DNA of 64,000 nt from Dasyornis broadbenti (lineage: Eukaryota; Chordata; Aves; Passeriformes; Dasyornithidae). The translations under genes and the position numbers were made by a program. The stretch spans positions 824,754 to 888,753 of the forward strand of contig VZRN01004719.1 in assembly GCA_013397935.1 (NCBI GenBank). The letters run 5' to 3'. This document shows, piece by piece, positions 51,825 through 64,000 of this stretch (the first letter of the stretch is position 1; every line of letters begins with the position of its first letter). Below the pieces are notes generated by a model. It did not search any database. It was not told where the DNA came from and was given only the letters and a program-made list of their open reading frames with translations.

Positions 51825-51900
51825 GGATTAAGGTTAGGGGTAGGGTTAGTGCAGGTTTAGGGATAGGGTTTGCGTTAGGGTTGTGTTAGGGTTGGGGTTA
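51825..51900 (+). repeat. Degenerate interstitial telomeric repeat (TTAGGG)n
   Basis: A 76-bp block reads almost entirely as TTAGGG and one-base variants. Exact TTAGGG units are at 51834-51839, 51857-51862, 51875-51880 and 51886-51891. Between them lie variants such as TAGGGT, TTTGCG and GTTGGGG. The G-rich strand is +, with seven G3+ tracts capable in principle of forming a G-quadruplex. The flanks are ordinary AT-rich DNA. Confidence 0.92.
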
Positions 51901-54900
51901 ATAAGATGGTGCATTCTACTTCAGAAATAAAACTTTATTCTAGTTTTTCACTGGCAGTTCTAGATTTTCTGTAATATTCAGCTCTTCGGATATTTCATTC
52001 TTTCTTCTGAATAACTCTTTTGGACAATATGTTTTTCCGTCTGTAAATGTACATTCCTGTGTAACTAATATTTTGATATTCAGTCTTCGGCAGAAGAATG
52101 CTATTCTATGGTCAAGTTTTCAACTTCCAGAGATTAAATAATCCATTCTTCCCTACTTCACTGAAGGCTCGGTACTTACTGAACTCCTTTCTTTGTTTCT
52201 ACACCTTTGAATGTGCCAATACTACATTTTCTTGGGCTGAAGCTGTTCTTCTCTTGGACTCTTCCAACCACAGTTGTGCCTACCCCTCTCCAGCTCCTTG
52301 ATCCCTTGTGCTGAGGGGGTCGACTGAAGTGGCCACTTAATGGCATTTGTTTCGGTGACTTTTATTATCTTCTTACCTACCTTTAGCCTTTGGAGATAAA
52401 CCACTGATTCCTTTCATCTTCAGCCAATTGAGTCAATGTTTTGCTGACTTGCTATTGTCTCATTCTGGCCAATCCAGCAGACTGAATACAGCTCAGCCTG
52501 TGCTGGAGCTTGAGACAGCACCTATTAGATCACAAGAATCTTGTGTTGCCACAAGCAAACCACTTATGAAGAAGAGAATAACACACCTATATGTTTAGGT
52601 GTCTAAATCCCAACAAGAAATCCATCAGCTTGAATCCTTATCTGAACCCTCACAGAAACTCTTCTGGCCAGGAGCACGTCTGAAGATACCTTCAAGAGTC
52701 TGTGCTGAAAAGTTAAGCTGCAAATGTTGTTCTAACACTTCCCCTGAAACTAGTTTTCTTCAGGTTCTGGAGTATGTTGAACCTGGAATAGAATAGGTTG
52801 TACTTCCATATTAAATACTTTGTAACACAAAGTGGAACAGTTTGGAGAAAATGCCATCCATATAGCCTTGCCTGAGAAGTGATGGAGAAGTATCTTCCTG
52901 CAGTGCCTGTTTCTGTAAACTTGTTAATCAGACTTGCTTGACTGCATGAATTTCCCAGGATGACCTCATTAGGCAGGCATTTCCACTGTCCCTTTTAAAG
53001 TGGCCACATGCCATGTATGTGAGCAGATATTGCTTAATTGGGAGCTAATGTCCCATAATTTGTATGCAAGGAAGAGCTACTACAAAATATTTGCAGATAG
53101 AAATAATTTTCCTTGCTGTGATGATCTTCATGGGTTTGTGTCAGAAAAAGTGAAGTACCAGGGAGAGTGCCTCGAGCACAAAATTTTAATACAGGTATCT
53201 TTCGTTTGATAATGGATTGAGAGAGTGGTATTCTCAAAGAAAAAAAATTTATTTGTTTGGTTTAGTCAGCAATTTACTGAGTTAATTTACTTCCTGTATA
53301 TGAACATGTTCATGCTCCTGGGCAGTTGCTACATTATTATAAATTGAATTAAATATTAGAATTTAAAAAGGGATTTGGATGAATGGTGCTTTAGATGTGC
53401 AGAACCTACAAGAACTTTGAGCTTTATTGTGCTGCATTTTTTAAATTGCTATCCCCTCTGAATGGTTTATTTTTCCCACTGACAAGCGCATTGTTAGATG
53501 CTGTAGTGGCACAAGGTCAAGTCTGTCCAGGGATGGAGCTCTGGTACATGACGTTCTTTAGATTTAACAAGGTGGGATCTCCTAGGGCTTTGGGTCAGTG
53601 AGAAGATTAACAGTTGACAGACCAATGATAGCACAAATTCCCAGTCCGATAGCTTGGACCCTCTTCCCCAGCTGTGGGAGGTTTTTTTTTCTCCCACAGT
53701 AGTGTCCTAGGCAGAACGGCACAATGAGAAACACACAGAAAACTGGTATCAATCCTAGGTGCAAGCTGAGAAAAACCTGCTGGCTTCAATGGGGTTATAG
53801 CAGAGCATGGTATTTATCTCAAAAACAGAAAACTAAATAAGGAATAGTATCTTTGGTAGTATCATAAATGGCGGGGGGGAATAAATATATTTCTCTTAAG
53901 CAGAAATTATCATTAACTGTGGCTCTTCTTGGAATAAGTTTAGGGAAGATGGGCAGGCGGAAAAATTGTAACCCTGGAGGGTGAGTGTTTTCAGGCCATC
54001 ACCTGATGGCCAACTGAAGGCCAGCTACTGTAGCTACTTCAGGCCTTTCCAGGAGCAAAGTTTGAACCAAGGTTATCATGGTAAATTCCTGAGCACCTCC
54101 AACTCCCCTGCAGTGGAAGGACTTCACGTGGCATATGAAGAACAAAGGGTGTCTTTTTTTCTGTGCTGCATTGGGGTAGCTCTATCTCATAGCAAGACTT
54201 AAATGCCTTGTTTTCTCAGTGTTTCAACTTCAAAGTTAGTGGGTACCAAGAGATTAAAATGCAACTGTTTGCTATTTAGAATGAAAATGAAAAAAGAAAA
54301 AAGAAGTAAATGGAGCTAATTGATCTACAACTTCCTTTCTTACAGTTCAGGAACCCCTTGGAGAATAAGATAAAGGTGTCTGAGTAGTACTGCCTTGAGA
54401 AAACAAGAGAATGCACGCACTGAGTAGTCACAGAAATTACAAATATATGGAGGACGGATGTAGAAAGTAAAACATTGTCCTTGCCCCATTGCACTGACTC
54501 TCCTAGCAATACAGGAAGAGTTTCCAGCAACTTAGCTGACTTTCTGTTCTGCACAGGAACAAGCCTAACAGTCCCTCAAAATCACCAGGGACAGGACTGC
54601 CAACCCAATGGTGCCTCCCATCCACCAGCAAGGCATTGATTCTCTCTAGAGCTTTGACCTTGGAGCTCTAACCATCCAGCTTCATGCGTAACATGGGAGT
54701 GAACTTTCCATGCCAGCATTTTTGTAAACCAGGACATCCTTCTCTGGACTATCTTAGAGGTAGAGAACTTGTCAAATTTTTTAGAATTTTTTAGAATAGC
54801 ATTTTTAACCTCTGAAACTAATCATGCTCAATTTTCATGCAGCTTTGGGCAATCCATCGGGTGTTTAATTGATTTTTATTTCTAGTTGGGCTTTCAAAGG

Positions 54901-57900
54901 GTGTTTTGTAAGGAAGAACCATTGAGCTAAAATAGTGAAATAGGATTTAACAGCAAATTTACTACAGTAAAGATGAAACTGACGCATATGCTGAGTCACT
55001 TCAAGAGACATTAATTAAAAGTGCAAAGGTTGTTGGTGACATTTAATCCATCACCATGTTTTTAATGAAGACAGATAGCTAAGGATACGAAAGAAGACCT
55101 GACAGTCTTCAGCCAAGCAAACCCCCTGCTCCCATGCTGTACCCATAGCTGTCTCAGCTGGAAAGCATTCGAATGTTTTACCCATGCTCTTGGGCTTTAA
55201 ATGAGCTGCCACTGCTACATTAAAACCAAAATTCTCAAAAAATCAGTATGAAAAGGATTGTTGGGTTCTGTTTAAACTGATAAAACTGAATGACCGAAGT
55301 ATCTGAAAGAGGGCAGTGGAAAGTGAGTGAAACTTTTTACCTGCAGTGATTCATCTCCTGAAAGCTCCAGCATGAAGCGCAGTTAGATCTGCCTGGTGTG
55401 AATGCAGTCAGGTGGGTTGTAACGTGGATAAGTAAGTCAATTTTGCACTCCCAAGCAGTTTCATCTCTGTCATGACCATTACACAACAAAAAGCATTTTG
55501 CCTTATATTCTGGCTCAGGTAATTATTGGTCGAGAAGGGGCAGTCTGTCAGCTCCCAAGCAGCACAGCACCTACTCTTCCCTGAGCTACTTTCCTCTGAC
55601 ACTGGCTGCACTTCAGAAAACGAGCTGAAGGCACCCAAGAAGGCTGCTGCTCCTTGACAAACTGCCTCCCTCCCTCTCCTTGCTTGTCCACCCCTCTGGT
55701 CTGAAACAGTTTCCCCACTGTGAGAGTGAGCAGATTCCTTCATCACAGTGAAGGAGAAGGAGCTGAAGGCAAACAGCTCTTTTGTGACACCTCCTCTTGA
55801 TGCAGCCCCCACTGGTGCTTCTCAGGGATCACCTCAGTCCTGTGAATTCTGAAAATCGTCTTGTTTCGGTTTGGGCTTTTTTGTTGCCAAAAATACCACT
55901 GACAACTCTGGGCATTCATTTAGTTGTAATTCAATCACTCAACTTTCCTGACAATTTTTTGTTTGCTTGCTGTCAGCAGCTCCATTGCTATTAAGCAGTA
56001 AATGTGATAAGCAGTGTAGATAAGACATCAGTCTTGTTCTTATCAAGACTAAACACTGTGAGAAAAGCTCCAGTTATCACACAAATCTGCTTAAATAATT
56101 CTGCAGGTCCCATCGCTGAAATTACTCATGTTCTTCACTGAAGTGGCTTTGTTCAGCTTTGTGCTATAGCTCAGCCAGTGGCATTTAACAAAAGATAATA
56201 ATTTAGAAATCATTCAATTTAACAACTGATGTAACGTACACCAGACCTCCCTTTACATCCTTGACAGCATCCTCTTCTGTTTTTAAAGACACACCACTAA
56301 TGTGAGCCAGGATAGAATTAATGGGGTAACCACATTCATTACCTCCCTCTCCTCCAAACCACCCTCCTCTGGACGTCAGCACCTGCACTGTGATCTGCAA
56401 ATTCTAACTGTCCCTTTTTAAAAAAATCCACAACTGACAGAGTTCATGGATGACACTGACCATATAGCTGCCCTAAGCTCTTCTTTCCATCAGCCACTCC
56501 TGCCTTCTCATGTGCTATTTTCATAGGTAGGAATAGGTTGGCATCCATGTGAATAATTTACAAACAGCCCACTGGTTATTCAAAAGCCACCTGAATCCCA
56601 AAAAGTGACTGTGCCTTGTGTGGATGCTTGAGGTTTGTGTACAGCTGCCTGAGACCCACCTGTGGCCATCTGGTTTTTCTCTCAAGCTTAATTGCTATGT
56701 AAAGAGAAAAAGCACTTTGGCAAAACTCACGGTTTTCTCTAATCTAGGTTGCAAGCTGCTGGAACGGTAGCTCTGTTGTTTTCTTATGAAAGAGATGCCA
56801 CACATACCAGCAACATGATACTAATAGCAACATGAGCAAATCATTTACCTGCTTCCTGTCTGTTGGGTGGTTAAGTGGAAGCCAAAAATAGCGCATCCCT
56901 TCCTGACCCCTCAAATCTGTTTCAAAAGCTCTGCAGTAACTTCAGCTCCCACTAAGAAGTTGGAAACATTATTAATAATATAAAGTCTTTAAAAAGAACC
57001 AGTCAAATTCACTAAGCCCACTGACCTCTTGCTTAGTGAATTCCTTGGGCTGCATGCTCATAACATACAGGAGCCTGGCATTTCCGATGTTATTTAATTT
57101 ATTGTTTCTCACGGCAAACAGACTGCGGCAAGAAGAGCTTCAGGGCCAGTTCTCAATGCAGGCTTTATAATGTGGCCTTCGCCACAGAGTGCTGTGCAGC
57201 GTTAGTTCTGCATCAAATGCCGTGACAGACTGAATGGTGCCACAGGCATCAATCTGATGAGTGCTTTCCTGCATCCTTTTTTTCCATAAAATGAAAAAAA
57301 CCAACATCTCTGCTAACTCAGGGAGTCTCCCAGCCACTCTCTAGCAGGTCCCCAGGACACTCACTGGTCACCCCAGACTCACAGCTCACCCAGATTGCCA
57401 TCAGACTAGCCCTTCTGCAAAGTCCTGCTCTGTTTCAGAGTATCTACACTAGCACTGAAGTTCAGATTATTCTTGATTCTCCCCATTTAGTGTGAGTTGC
57501 TCCACACTGCCCAACCAGGGCCTTTCTGCAGGAGCTAAACTTAAAGCTGTGCTTCAGCCACTAATGGGTTTTGAGTCCCTGGGACAAAACTGCAGCTACT
57601 CTGAAGGAAAAGCTCCTGAAAGACAAATGTTGGACACTCAGCACCCTTTTGCTCCTAAAGCAGACGTAGCTACCCTTCACTATTTGGGCTCTGATCCATT
57701 TTGTAACCCAAGGGCTGCAATATGTGTACAGCAAGATTAACAATGCATAAATTCCACCTACCTGGATGCAAGTCTACAGAGGAAGTTAATGTGAGGTTAG
57801 TGAGTGGGACTGGGAACTTAGTGTACATTAACTCTTCCTGTAGACCACTCCTAGTGATAATTCACTCTTTCCTGAAAAAGGCATATTGTCCTTCAACAAA

Positions 57901-60900
57901 AATTTAAGTGCTATTTTATAGCACATTAAGAGTCCCATGCTCATAAGCCTCCAGACAACAGGAATGCTGGCTGATTTAACATTAATCTGAATGAACTTTC
58001 AGAGTGATTTCATTAAACTATTTTAAAACTCTGTGTGTTGACATTCACAATTAAAGGGGATATACTTTTTTCTTTCCCAAAGTAAACTACAGTTTACTGT
58101 TGAAATCTTGGTTCTGTATCAGAGAACCAACACAAGAGTTTTGCTTGCTTTAATGATCCATTTCAAGAACTTGAAACCAGTGAAATTGGCTTAATTTTTT
58201 TTCCAAGAACAACAATGCAGATAAACCCCACAGAAGTCATTCTTATATTGTTTGTCTCTCACTGTCCTTGATTTTCAGCCGAATGGATTAGGGGAACCCT
58301 TCAGACCGCAAAGCCTGTATTGAAGCAAATACAATACTTTAAGGTGAGATGTTAAATTTACACAATGAATTGTATTTAAGAAGCAATTTTTCCCAAAGCA
58401 GAGCAGGATCAAGCTTAACACCACTGGATTCATTTTCCATTTATCTGGCTGCCTGACTATGTCTTTATTCACTAGGTATGGTTTCATCTCAGAGCCTTGG
58501 GTGCTTATGTTTGGTTTGAGACACAAAACATTATTTCCAAATTGCCTGCAGTTTATGCTCTGTATTTCTTCCCATTTATAGAATGTTTTCTGCCTTGGTG
58601 TTTTGAGTGGGCAAACCCCTACACTAGCAAAATATCTTTTCAGCCTGAGTATGGCTGCTGGGATTTGTTATACCAACATGGAGGCGGACATATGTTGATT
58701 TTTCCTCCAAACCCTTTGCAGACAAGCAATTTCTGAGCACTTGGTGTGGCCTGCAGTCAGTGCCAGACACCTGGGTTTGGCAGCTTGGTAAAATCTCTTC
58801 ACGGGGACAGTTTAATATTGCAAGTTTGCATCTGATCTGGAAAATGCTGAACTCTTACTATACATGTTGTTGTCATAAGGCTCCTCTTTTGGTAAGCATT
58901 AATATGCTCACCAGGGTCTCATTGGCAAATCAAAGAGCCAAGAAGCAGAGAGTTTCTTGCTTGGCAAAGTTACTCTCCCCTCCACCAACCCCATGACTCT
59001 GGCAATAAACAGACTCAGAAGAACATGAACACCTTTGTAGCTAACAAGCTTTGTGAGATTTCTGTTTCAGTGTAGATTTGCATATACTACCTTAAAATTT
59101 CGTTTAGCTATAATTGGAAAGTGATTTGTATGCTGTTTGTTATGACTGTGCTCTTGCAACTTGATGTAAGAGATTACAGAGATATGAATTCATTGCTGTG
59201 ACTCTCAGCAAAGCTACAAAAACATAACCTGATGTCTAATAGAAGAGGAAATGCCAGAGCTGTAACTCTCAGCAATATTATTTCCACACAAAAAGGATAT
59301 AGAGTGTTTATAAACTATCACCACTGTAGCTCTATTACATCTTTGGTGACTTTCTTGATTTCCTTTTTTTTTTTCTTTAACACTTGTTATTTTCCAACAC
59401 GGGTAAATTTCCCCTGAAATAATTTGAAAAATCAGCTTTAATAGAAAAGTACATCCTGCTTCCAACAGGTTATACAATTTATATAAATAGTTGGCAGAAA
59501 ACTCTAATTTCTGCTTCTTATACAGAAGAACAAATACACAGAAAATATTATATTTATGTAATACATACATATGGCCATATTTATGTAATGTATACACATG
59601 GCCACTGCTCTAATAGATCATTAATATTTTGCACACACACATGACCACTTTACTCACAAATAACTTGAGGGGAAAACTACTGCATCTTCTGGACTACTGT
59701 CATTGATACAATTATATTATCCTTCCCTACTGCATTGTTATCTGCAGAATAGTTTCTCAGCTCTGAGAACTTTGTTCCCATCAGCTGCCCCAAATGGAAT
59801 CGGCTGCAGTCATGTAAATAGAAGTTCCACTTAATTATTTTCCTGTTTGAAAAATCACTTTTACCTGAGGCAAATGATGCTTCATTTCCGTTTCTTGTTT
59901 TCCCACCATCCCCTTCCCTCCCTTCAGCTATAAAAATAATTATCTCGATGACAGGTACCAAGATTTTGCTATCTGCCTCTCTCTCTCTTCAAAAACACAC
60001 TCAGCAGCACTTTGTGACAATTGATCAAAAGAATTACAATAATAGTGTTCAACACAGTCTTCACAGACACATTCGCTTACCCATCTCTGGGATTTCTGTC
60101 TGCTATGAGAGCTGAAGAGTGGGAGTCAGGCTTCCAGGAGCTTCCTTTTGTTCATGCCACCATATCCAAGGAGCAAGTTTCTATAACTATCTCCACAGTC
60201 TGCACACACGCCAGGTGCCCAAAGTTCATGGCCACCATCACCTCTCTCTCCCTTTTTTTGGCACCTTTTTAAAACTAGACTCCTCTTTTTAACACATAGA
60301 GTTCACCTCCTGCCTGATGCCACTGCTTTTAGGCACATCCTCTGCAAAAGCTTCCAATTCTCCACTTGGTCCCTTCCAGACAGATGGAGATGACTTTTTA
60401 TACCAGTTTGCAGCTAAAACAATTTGGCTGACTGGGACACCAGGGTGAAACTGTAAAGTTACAGCTTTTGTACAGGTTCTTACTGCCTCCAGCCATGTCC
60501 TGTTTCTCTGGTCATTGGTGAACTAATTTAACTATGGTGGTTCATCTTCTCCATCTGTAAAACACACATACTAATTTATGCATAAACTTTTATCCCTAAC
60601 ACTACTTATCCCAAAAGAGTCCTGAGAAGTTGAATGTATTTCAAGAGAGCTTATTGACACTCGGCTGAAATACCTTATTGACCCGTAAAATCCTTTCTGG
60701 ATTATATTACACAAATTCTAAAGCAAATTCCTCATGGCAGTGTAACAACTGAGATGCTAAAATAATCCAAACAAATCTACAACAACAACAACACAATGCT
60801 AGGAGTTATTCTGTTGTGAGTCTAAAGGAAAAGGTACCTCTTCCACCTTCACAGCTCTGGAGTAATATGCCAGCTTTTCTCAGATTTCAGATTTTAAAAA

Positions 60901-63136
60901 ACCCTTAAAGTATTGCACTTAAATCTGTTCTTTTTGCTTTATGAAAGTAGATCTTGGAGCAGTGCAAGCAAGTGGCTTTACGCTTATTACTTTTAAAAAA
61001 CTTTTAAACATATTTAAGAAATTTTAATTGAAGAAGTCAAACTGAGGTGTGCCATGTTTTCCATGTTTGCCATGTCACTGCCACTGAAGCTGCCATCTGT
61101 GGAACAGAAGCAATAGCAACACTTGTGGGATGGATAGAAAGAAAAGGGGTAAACACACCTGCAAAGCACTTAATCATTCTCCTCTTAAATTGTTGGGACT
61201 TCAGGGGATGATTTCATTTGGACAGGTCCAAGTAGAAAATGAAATTTTTAAACTGGAAGACTGATGAGGCTGCACCCACACTCCTGTATAGAGAGTTCCT
61301 CACAGGAAACCATATGAATGTGTTTTTAAATGGAATAGAAAGGCTTGATTGTAAACCAAACTCAATTGTATTTACTCCAAGCAAGCTAAGGAAGAAGAGT
61401 AAGGAGGAATGGTAGCTATCCCATTCTTTTATAGGCATCAGCATGAAACAAAGCTGACAATTTATCTTTTGTGGCCTACCTCTGCTGTGAGGGTCTTCAG
61501 GAGGATTGGAAAGGTGCCTGTAGCCTCCCTGGTGGAGCTGTGGGTGCTGTGTGAGTCGGGAAAGGCACAGGTCTTCAAGGAACAGGAGTACGAAGCAGCA
61601 CCAAAGCAACAGCACTGAGAGAAAAAGGCTAGAGCCAGAGAACCAGTTTTCAACATCAGTTCTGCCAACACCGTACCATTTTGATCCTATCCAAACCAGT
61701 TAACTGCTCCATGCAACCATCTGTTTAGAAAACTGGAATTGTATTATTTTTAATGGAAAGTGGCAATTACCCTATAAATAACATTCTGCTTTTGACCTTC
61801 AATATTACTCTTCACTGTTATCAGACTTACTGTATCTAGTAAAGAAATTGCAACTTAGTGGAACTGGGGGGCAGAGGAGATGGAATACTGTTTAATATTT
61901 TGGAATTATTTAAAAGTGGAATTACATCTGTTCAGTCATGCTCCCTATTCACTTCCGGGGATGTACAGCTAATCTCCAGCGAAAGCTGAAAGATAACTTC
62001 TGAAGATAATTAGTACCACATCAGTATATGAATAGAAGTGGGCTCCAAAGCTCCAGAGCCTTGTCAAATTATTTATTAGGAATTAGAAGGGAGAAAAAAT
62101 ATATACATCTGTGTATTGTAACACAGATTATTTTGAGGAAATACAAGCTATATACGGGTGAAGCTGAATGGATAAACAGAACTGGCACAGAAAAGTAAAT
62201 GCATGAAAATCTCATGCCAGTGGAAATATGTTCCAGGCTATCTGTGCTGTCAAGCAGCAAAAAATGAAAAGAAAAAGATCTTACTGTATGAGACAGACAA
62301 GTGGTTTCAAATAGTTCTTTAATACTGATACAGGCAAGGTCAGATGTTGTGATGCCTATCTTGCTTCCAGTGGAGAGCAGAGGGGAGTAATTCACGGAGA
62401 GAATGCAAGAAGCAGTGCCGAGATGGAGCTAAGAAGGACATGAGCAAGGTCCTGATTGTTTGTCTTTTCGTAATGCAAGACAAACAGAATATGAAATGAA
62501 ATTAGAAAACAGTGTACTTAAATTGTCAATTACTTCTTCACTGCTAACTTGAACACCAAATAGTTCAAGAGCAAGGAATTGTTCCCTTGAAACTTGATAG
62601 ATTTTGTAGTGGATGTAAGCAATAGTAAGTAAGAACCATGAAATGCATATACATGTACAAAGAGAAGCTCTCTGATAGCTACAGATAATACAGGCAGAAC
62701 TATGTCCTGCTGTCTCTGAGACAGAGTTGGCTCCTTGCAGAGACAAGGGGCTGCCTGGAACTGACAGTTCTTATCAAGTTTGACCTAACAAATTCTTGCA
62801 CCTAGTCAGTCCACTAACTGAGAAAAGAAACTAATTACACACATAACCTTTGCTTCACAATTAAGAGGCAAAAACCATGACAGATGCCAGAACCAGACAG
62901 AATTTTCCCCAAAGGAAAGGAAATATTAAAAAAAATACATCAAAAATTAAAATTAATGAATTCCAGAATCCACACTAAATAAAATAAACCAAAATGTGTT
63001 AAGATTGACGACAATCTGGAGTCAGGTACTGGCCACATAGACATTTTGAAGTAGCTGGCAGGAGATAAAATAGGCACCTCAGGAAATGTATTTCGATCCT
63101 TACAAATAGGTTGTAACTTGGTACTGATGGGGGGTG
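51901..63136. other. Intergenic, no gene recognised
   Basis: This is a long AT-rich stretch. The only structures I can support are a 27-bp tandem duplication (59551-59604), short poly-T/poly-A runs and an (AAC)n run near 60781. One minus-strand frame (53764-53582) encodes a hydrophobic segment but is too short to call. There is no RNA gene, and no CR1 or LTR that I recognise. Confidence 0.5.
59551..59604. repeat. 27-bp tandem duplication, two copies
   Basis: Copy 1 (59551-59577) and copy 2 (59578-59604) both start TATTTATGTAAT and end CATGGCCA or TATGGCCA, with a few differences in the middle. A weak partial third copy (cacacatgaccac) follows near 59635. Confidence 0.85.
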
Positions 63137-63158
63137 AGAGGGAGAGAGAGAGGAGGCG
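63137..63158. repeat. (GA)n-rich tract
   Basis: This is a short purine repeat (gagagggagagagagaggagg) just outside the CpG island. Such tracts often border avian promoters, but alone it proves nothing. Confidence 0.7.
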
Positions 63159-63219
63159 GGGTAGAGCATCCTCTTTTAGTAAAACCATAGAAGTTATAAG
63201 AGTTATATGCTTTCTTGTT

Positions 63220-64000
63220 TGCCTGGCGGAGCGGCATCCTGCGGTGGTGTACACGCGGCGTACGCACGGGCAGAGCGTGAACACACACACACCGGCATCC
63301 AAAGACTTAACATTCTCCCGAGCGCCCGCCCGCAGCTCGGAGACATCAGGCAGGGTAATGATGACTCTGTCGGACCGTCTGTGAACGTCGCTCCGCACTT
63401 TGCCCGCCGAGGGGTTCTGGCATCCCCGGCACACGCGAACCCCGCCAGCGTTCGGGACAGGGTCCGAGCCAAGCCGTGCTCTGCCGGGACACCGGCCCTG
63501 TGCGCCCCGGGCTGCCAGCACCGCTCCCGCCTCCCCGACGGGATCCCGGCTGCGGCTGGACTGGGGCAGAAACTCGAGGAAAAGGCTCTCCCCGCCTTGG
63601 GAAGCGCCCGGCACGCCCCGCGGGCTCGCTGACAGCGCTCACCTGCCGGCTGCACGGAGCCACCCGCGGGCTCGGAGCGGAGCGGGACACTCAGCCGGGA
63701 CCGCAGCCCGGCCAGCACAGGTCCGGTGCCGGGAGAGCGCGTTCGCTGCCTGAAAGCGCGGCACGGTCGGGCTCGGGCTGAGCGCTTGGGCAACTCACGC
63801 CCCTGCCCTGGCGGCAGGGCCCGCGTCGCTCCGATGAGGGGAGGGGGTTACTGGTTACATACATGAATGAAACATGAACGCCGCTGCCCGGCCAGGACGG
63901 TGCCCGCTGCGGCTCCGCGGGCGCGCAGGGGCAGCGTTGCCCTGGCGGCTGGCAGGGCCGGTGGCGCACCGGGGGCGGAGGAGGCCGTGCCCCGGCGGCA
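63220..64000. promoter_or_regulatory. CpG island, probable promoter (candidate KCNG2 5' end), truncated by window end
   Basis: There is an abrupt change from AT-rich sequence to very GC- and CpG-dense DNA from about 63.22 kb that continues past the window edge. Several GC-box-like stretches (gggggcgg, ggggcgtg in reverse) are present and no clear TATA box. This is the typical look of a vertebrate CpG-island promoter. In human, KCNG2 follows CTDP1 in the same orientation, so this may be its promoter/first exon (inference from gene order). No KCNG2 coding sequence (T1 or channel domain) is visible. Minus-strand splice donors inside it suggest transcription also, or instead, runs leftward. Confidence 0.75.
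63638..63645 (-). other. Strong candidate splice donor, minus strand
   Basis: Reading the minus strand, GGCAG|GTGAGCGC is a near-consensus 5' splice site with the exon ending at 63643. A second, weaker one (GGGGC|GTGAGT) has its intron start near 63797. Their position in the CpG island is consistent with the first exon of a leftward transcript. No matching acceptor has been established. Confidence 0.4.

Noticed and set aside
63203..63793. 196-codon minus-strand open frame in the CpG island
   Set aside because: GC-rich islands lack stop codons by composition. The Arg/Ala/Pro-rich product has no recognisable domain and crosses the strong splice donor at 63643.

Overview
This window is vertebrate nuclear DNA, almost certainly from a bird and probably a passerine. 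The signs are CR1 LINE 3' ends terminating in the avian ATTCTATG-type tail, solo LTRs of the passerine ERVL/ERVK type, two well-conserved vertebrate coding exons separated by a 31 kb intron, and long AT-rich non-coding stretches. There is no bacterial-style gene organisation, no operon and no CRISPR array.

Region 1 (1-32.6 kb) is the 3' end of CTDP1 (FCP1, the RNA polymerase II CTD phosphatase) on the + strand. The penultimate coding exon is at 187-365. The last exon starts at 31588, its stop codon ends at 31729, and a 3' UTR runs to about 32.62 kb. Together the two exons encode the acidic, serine-rich C-terminal tail, ending in the short helix known to bind the RAP74 subunit of TFIIF. The intron between them holds a 0.95 kb antisense CR1 fragment (about 11.4-12.3 kb), an antisense solo LTR (22072-22620) and a small CR1 relic (about 26.55 kb). 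The rest appears to be unique AT-rich sequence.

Region 2 (32.6-63.2 kb) is intergenic as far as the sequence shows. It holds two minus-strand CR1 3' ends (34.6 and 35.8 kb), two plus-strand CR1 3' ends (39.2-39.7 and 41.4-42.1 kb) and two further antisense solo LTRs (45518-46183 and from 48261). It also has a degenerate interstitial telomeric (TTAGGG) tract at 51.83-51.90 kb. I found no convincing protein-coding gene here.

Region 3 (63.2-64.0 kb) is a strong CpG island that runs off the window edge. By vertebrate gene order (CTDP1 followed by KCNG2 on the same strand in human) it is a candidate KCNG2 promoter/first exon. No KCNG2 coding sequence is visible, and good splice-donor matches lie on the minus strand, so a divergent or antisense transcript is equally possible.

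I did not find an undescribed multi-gene system. The observations most worth checking are a pair of same-orientation CTCF-like motifs inside the LTR at 45.5-46.2 kb, the interstitial telomeric tract, and the strand use of the terminal CpG island.
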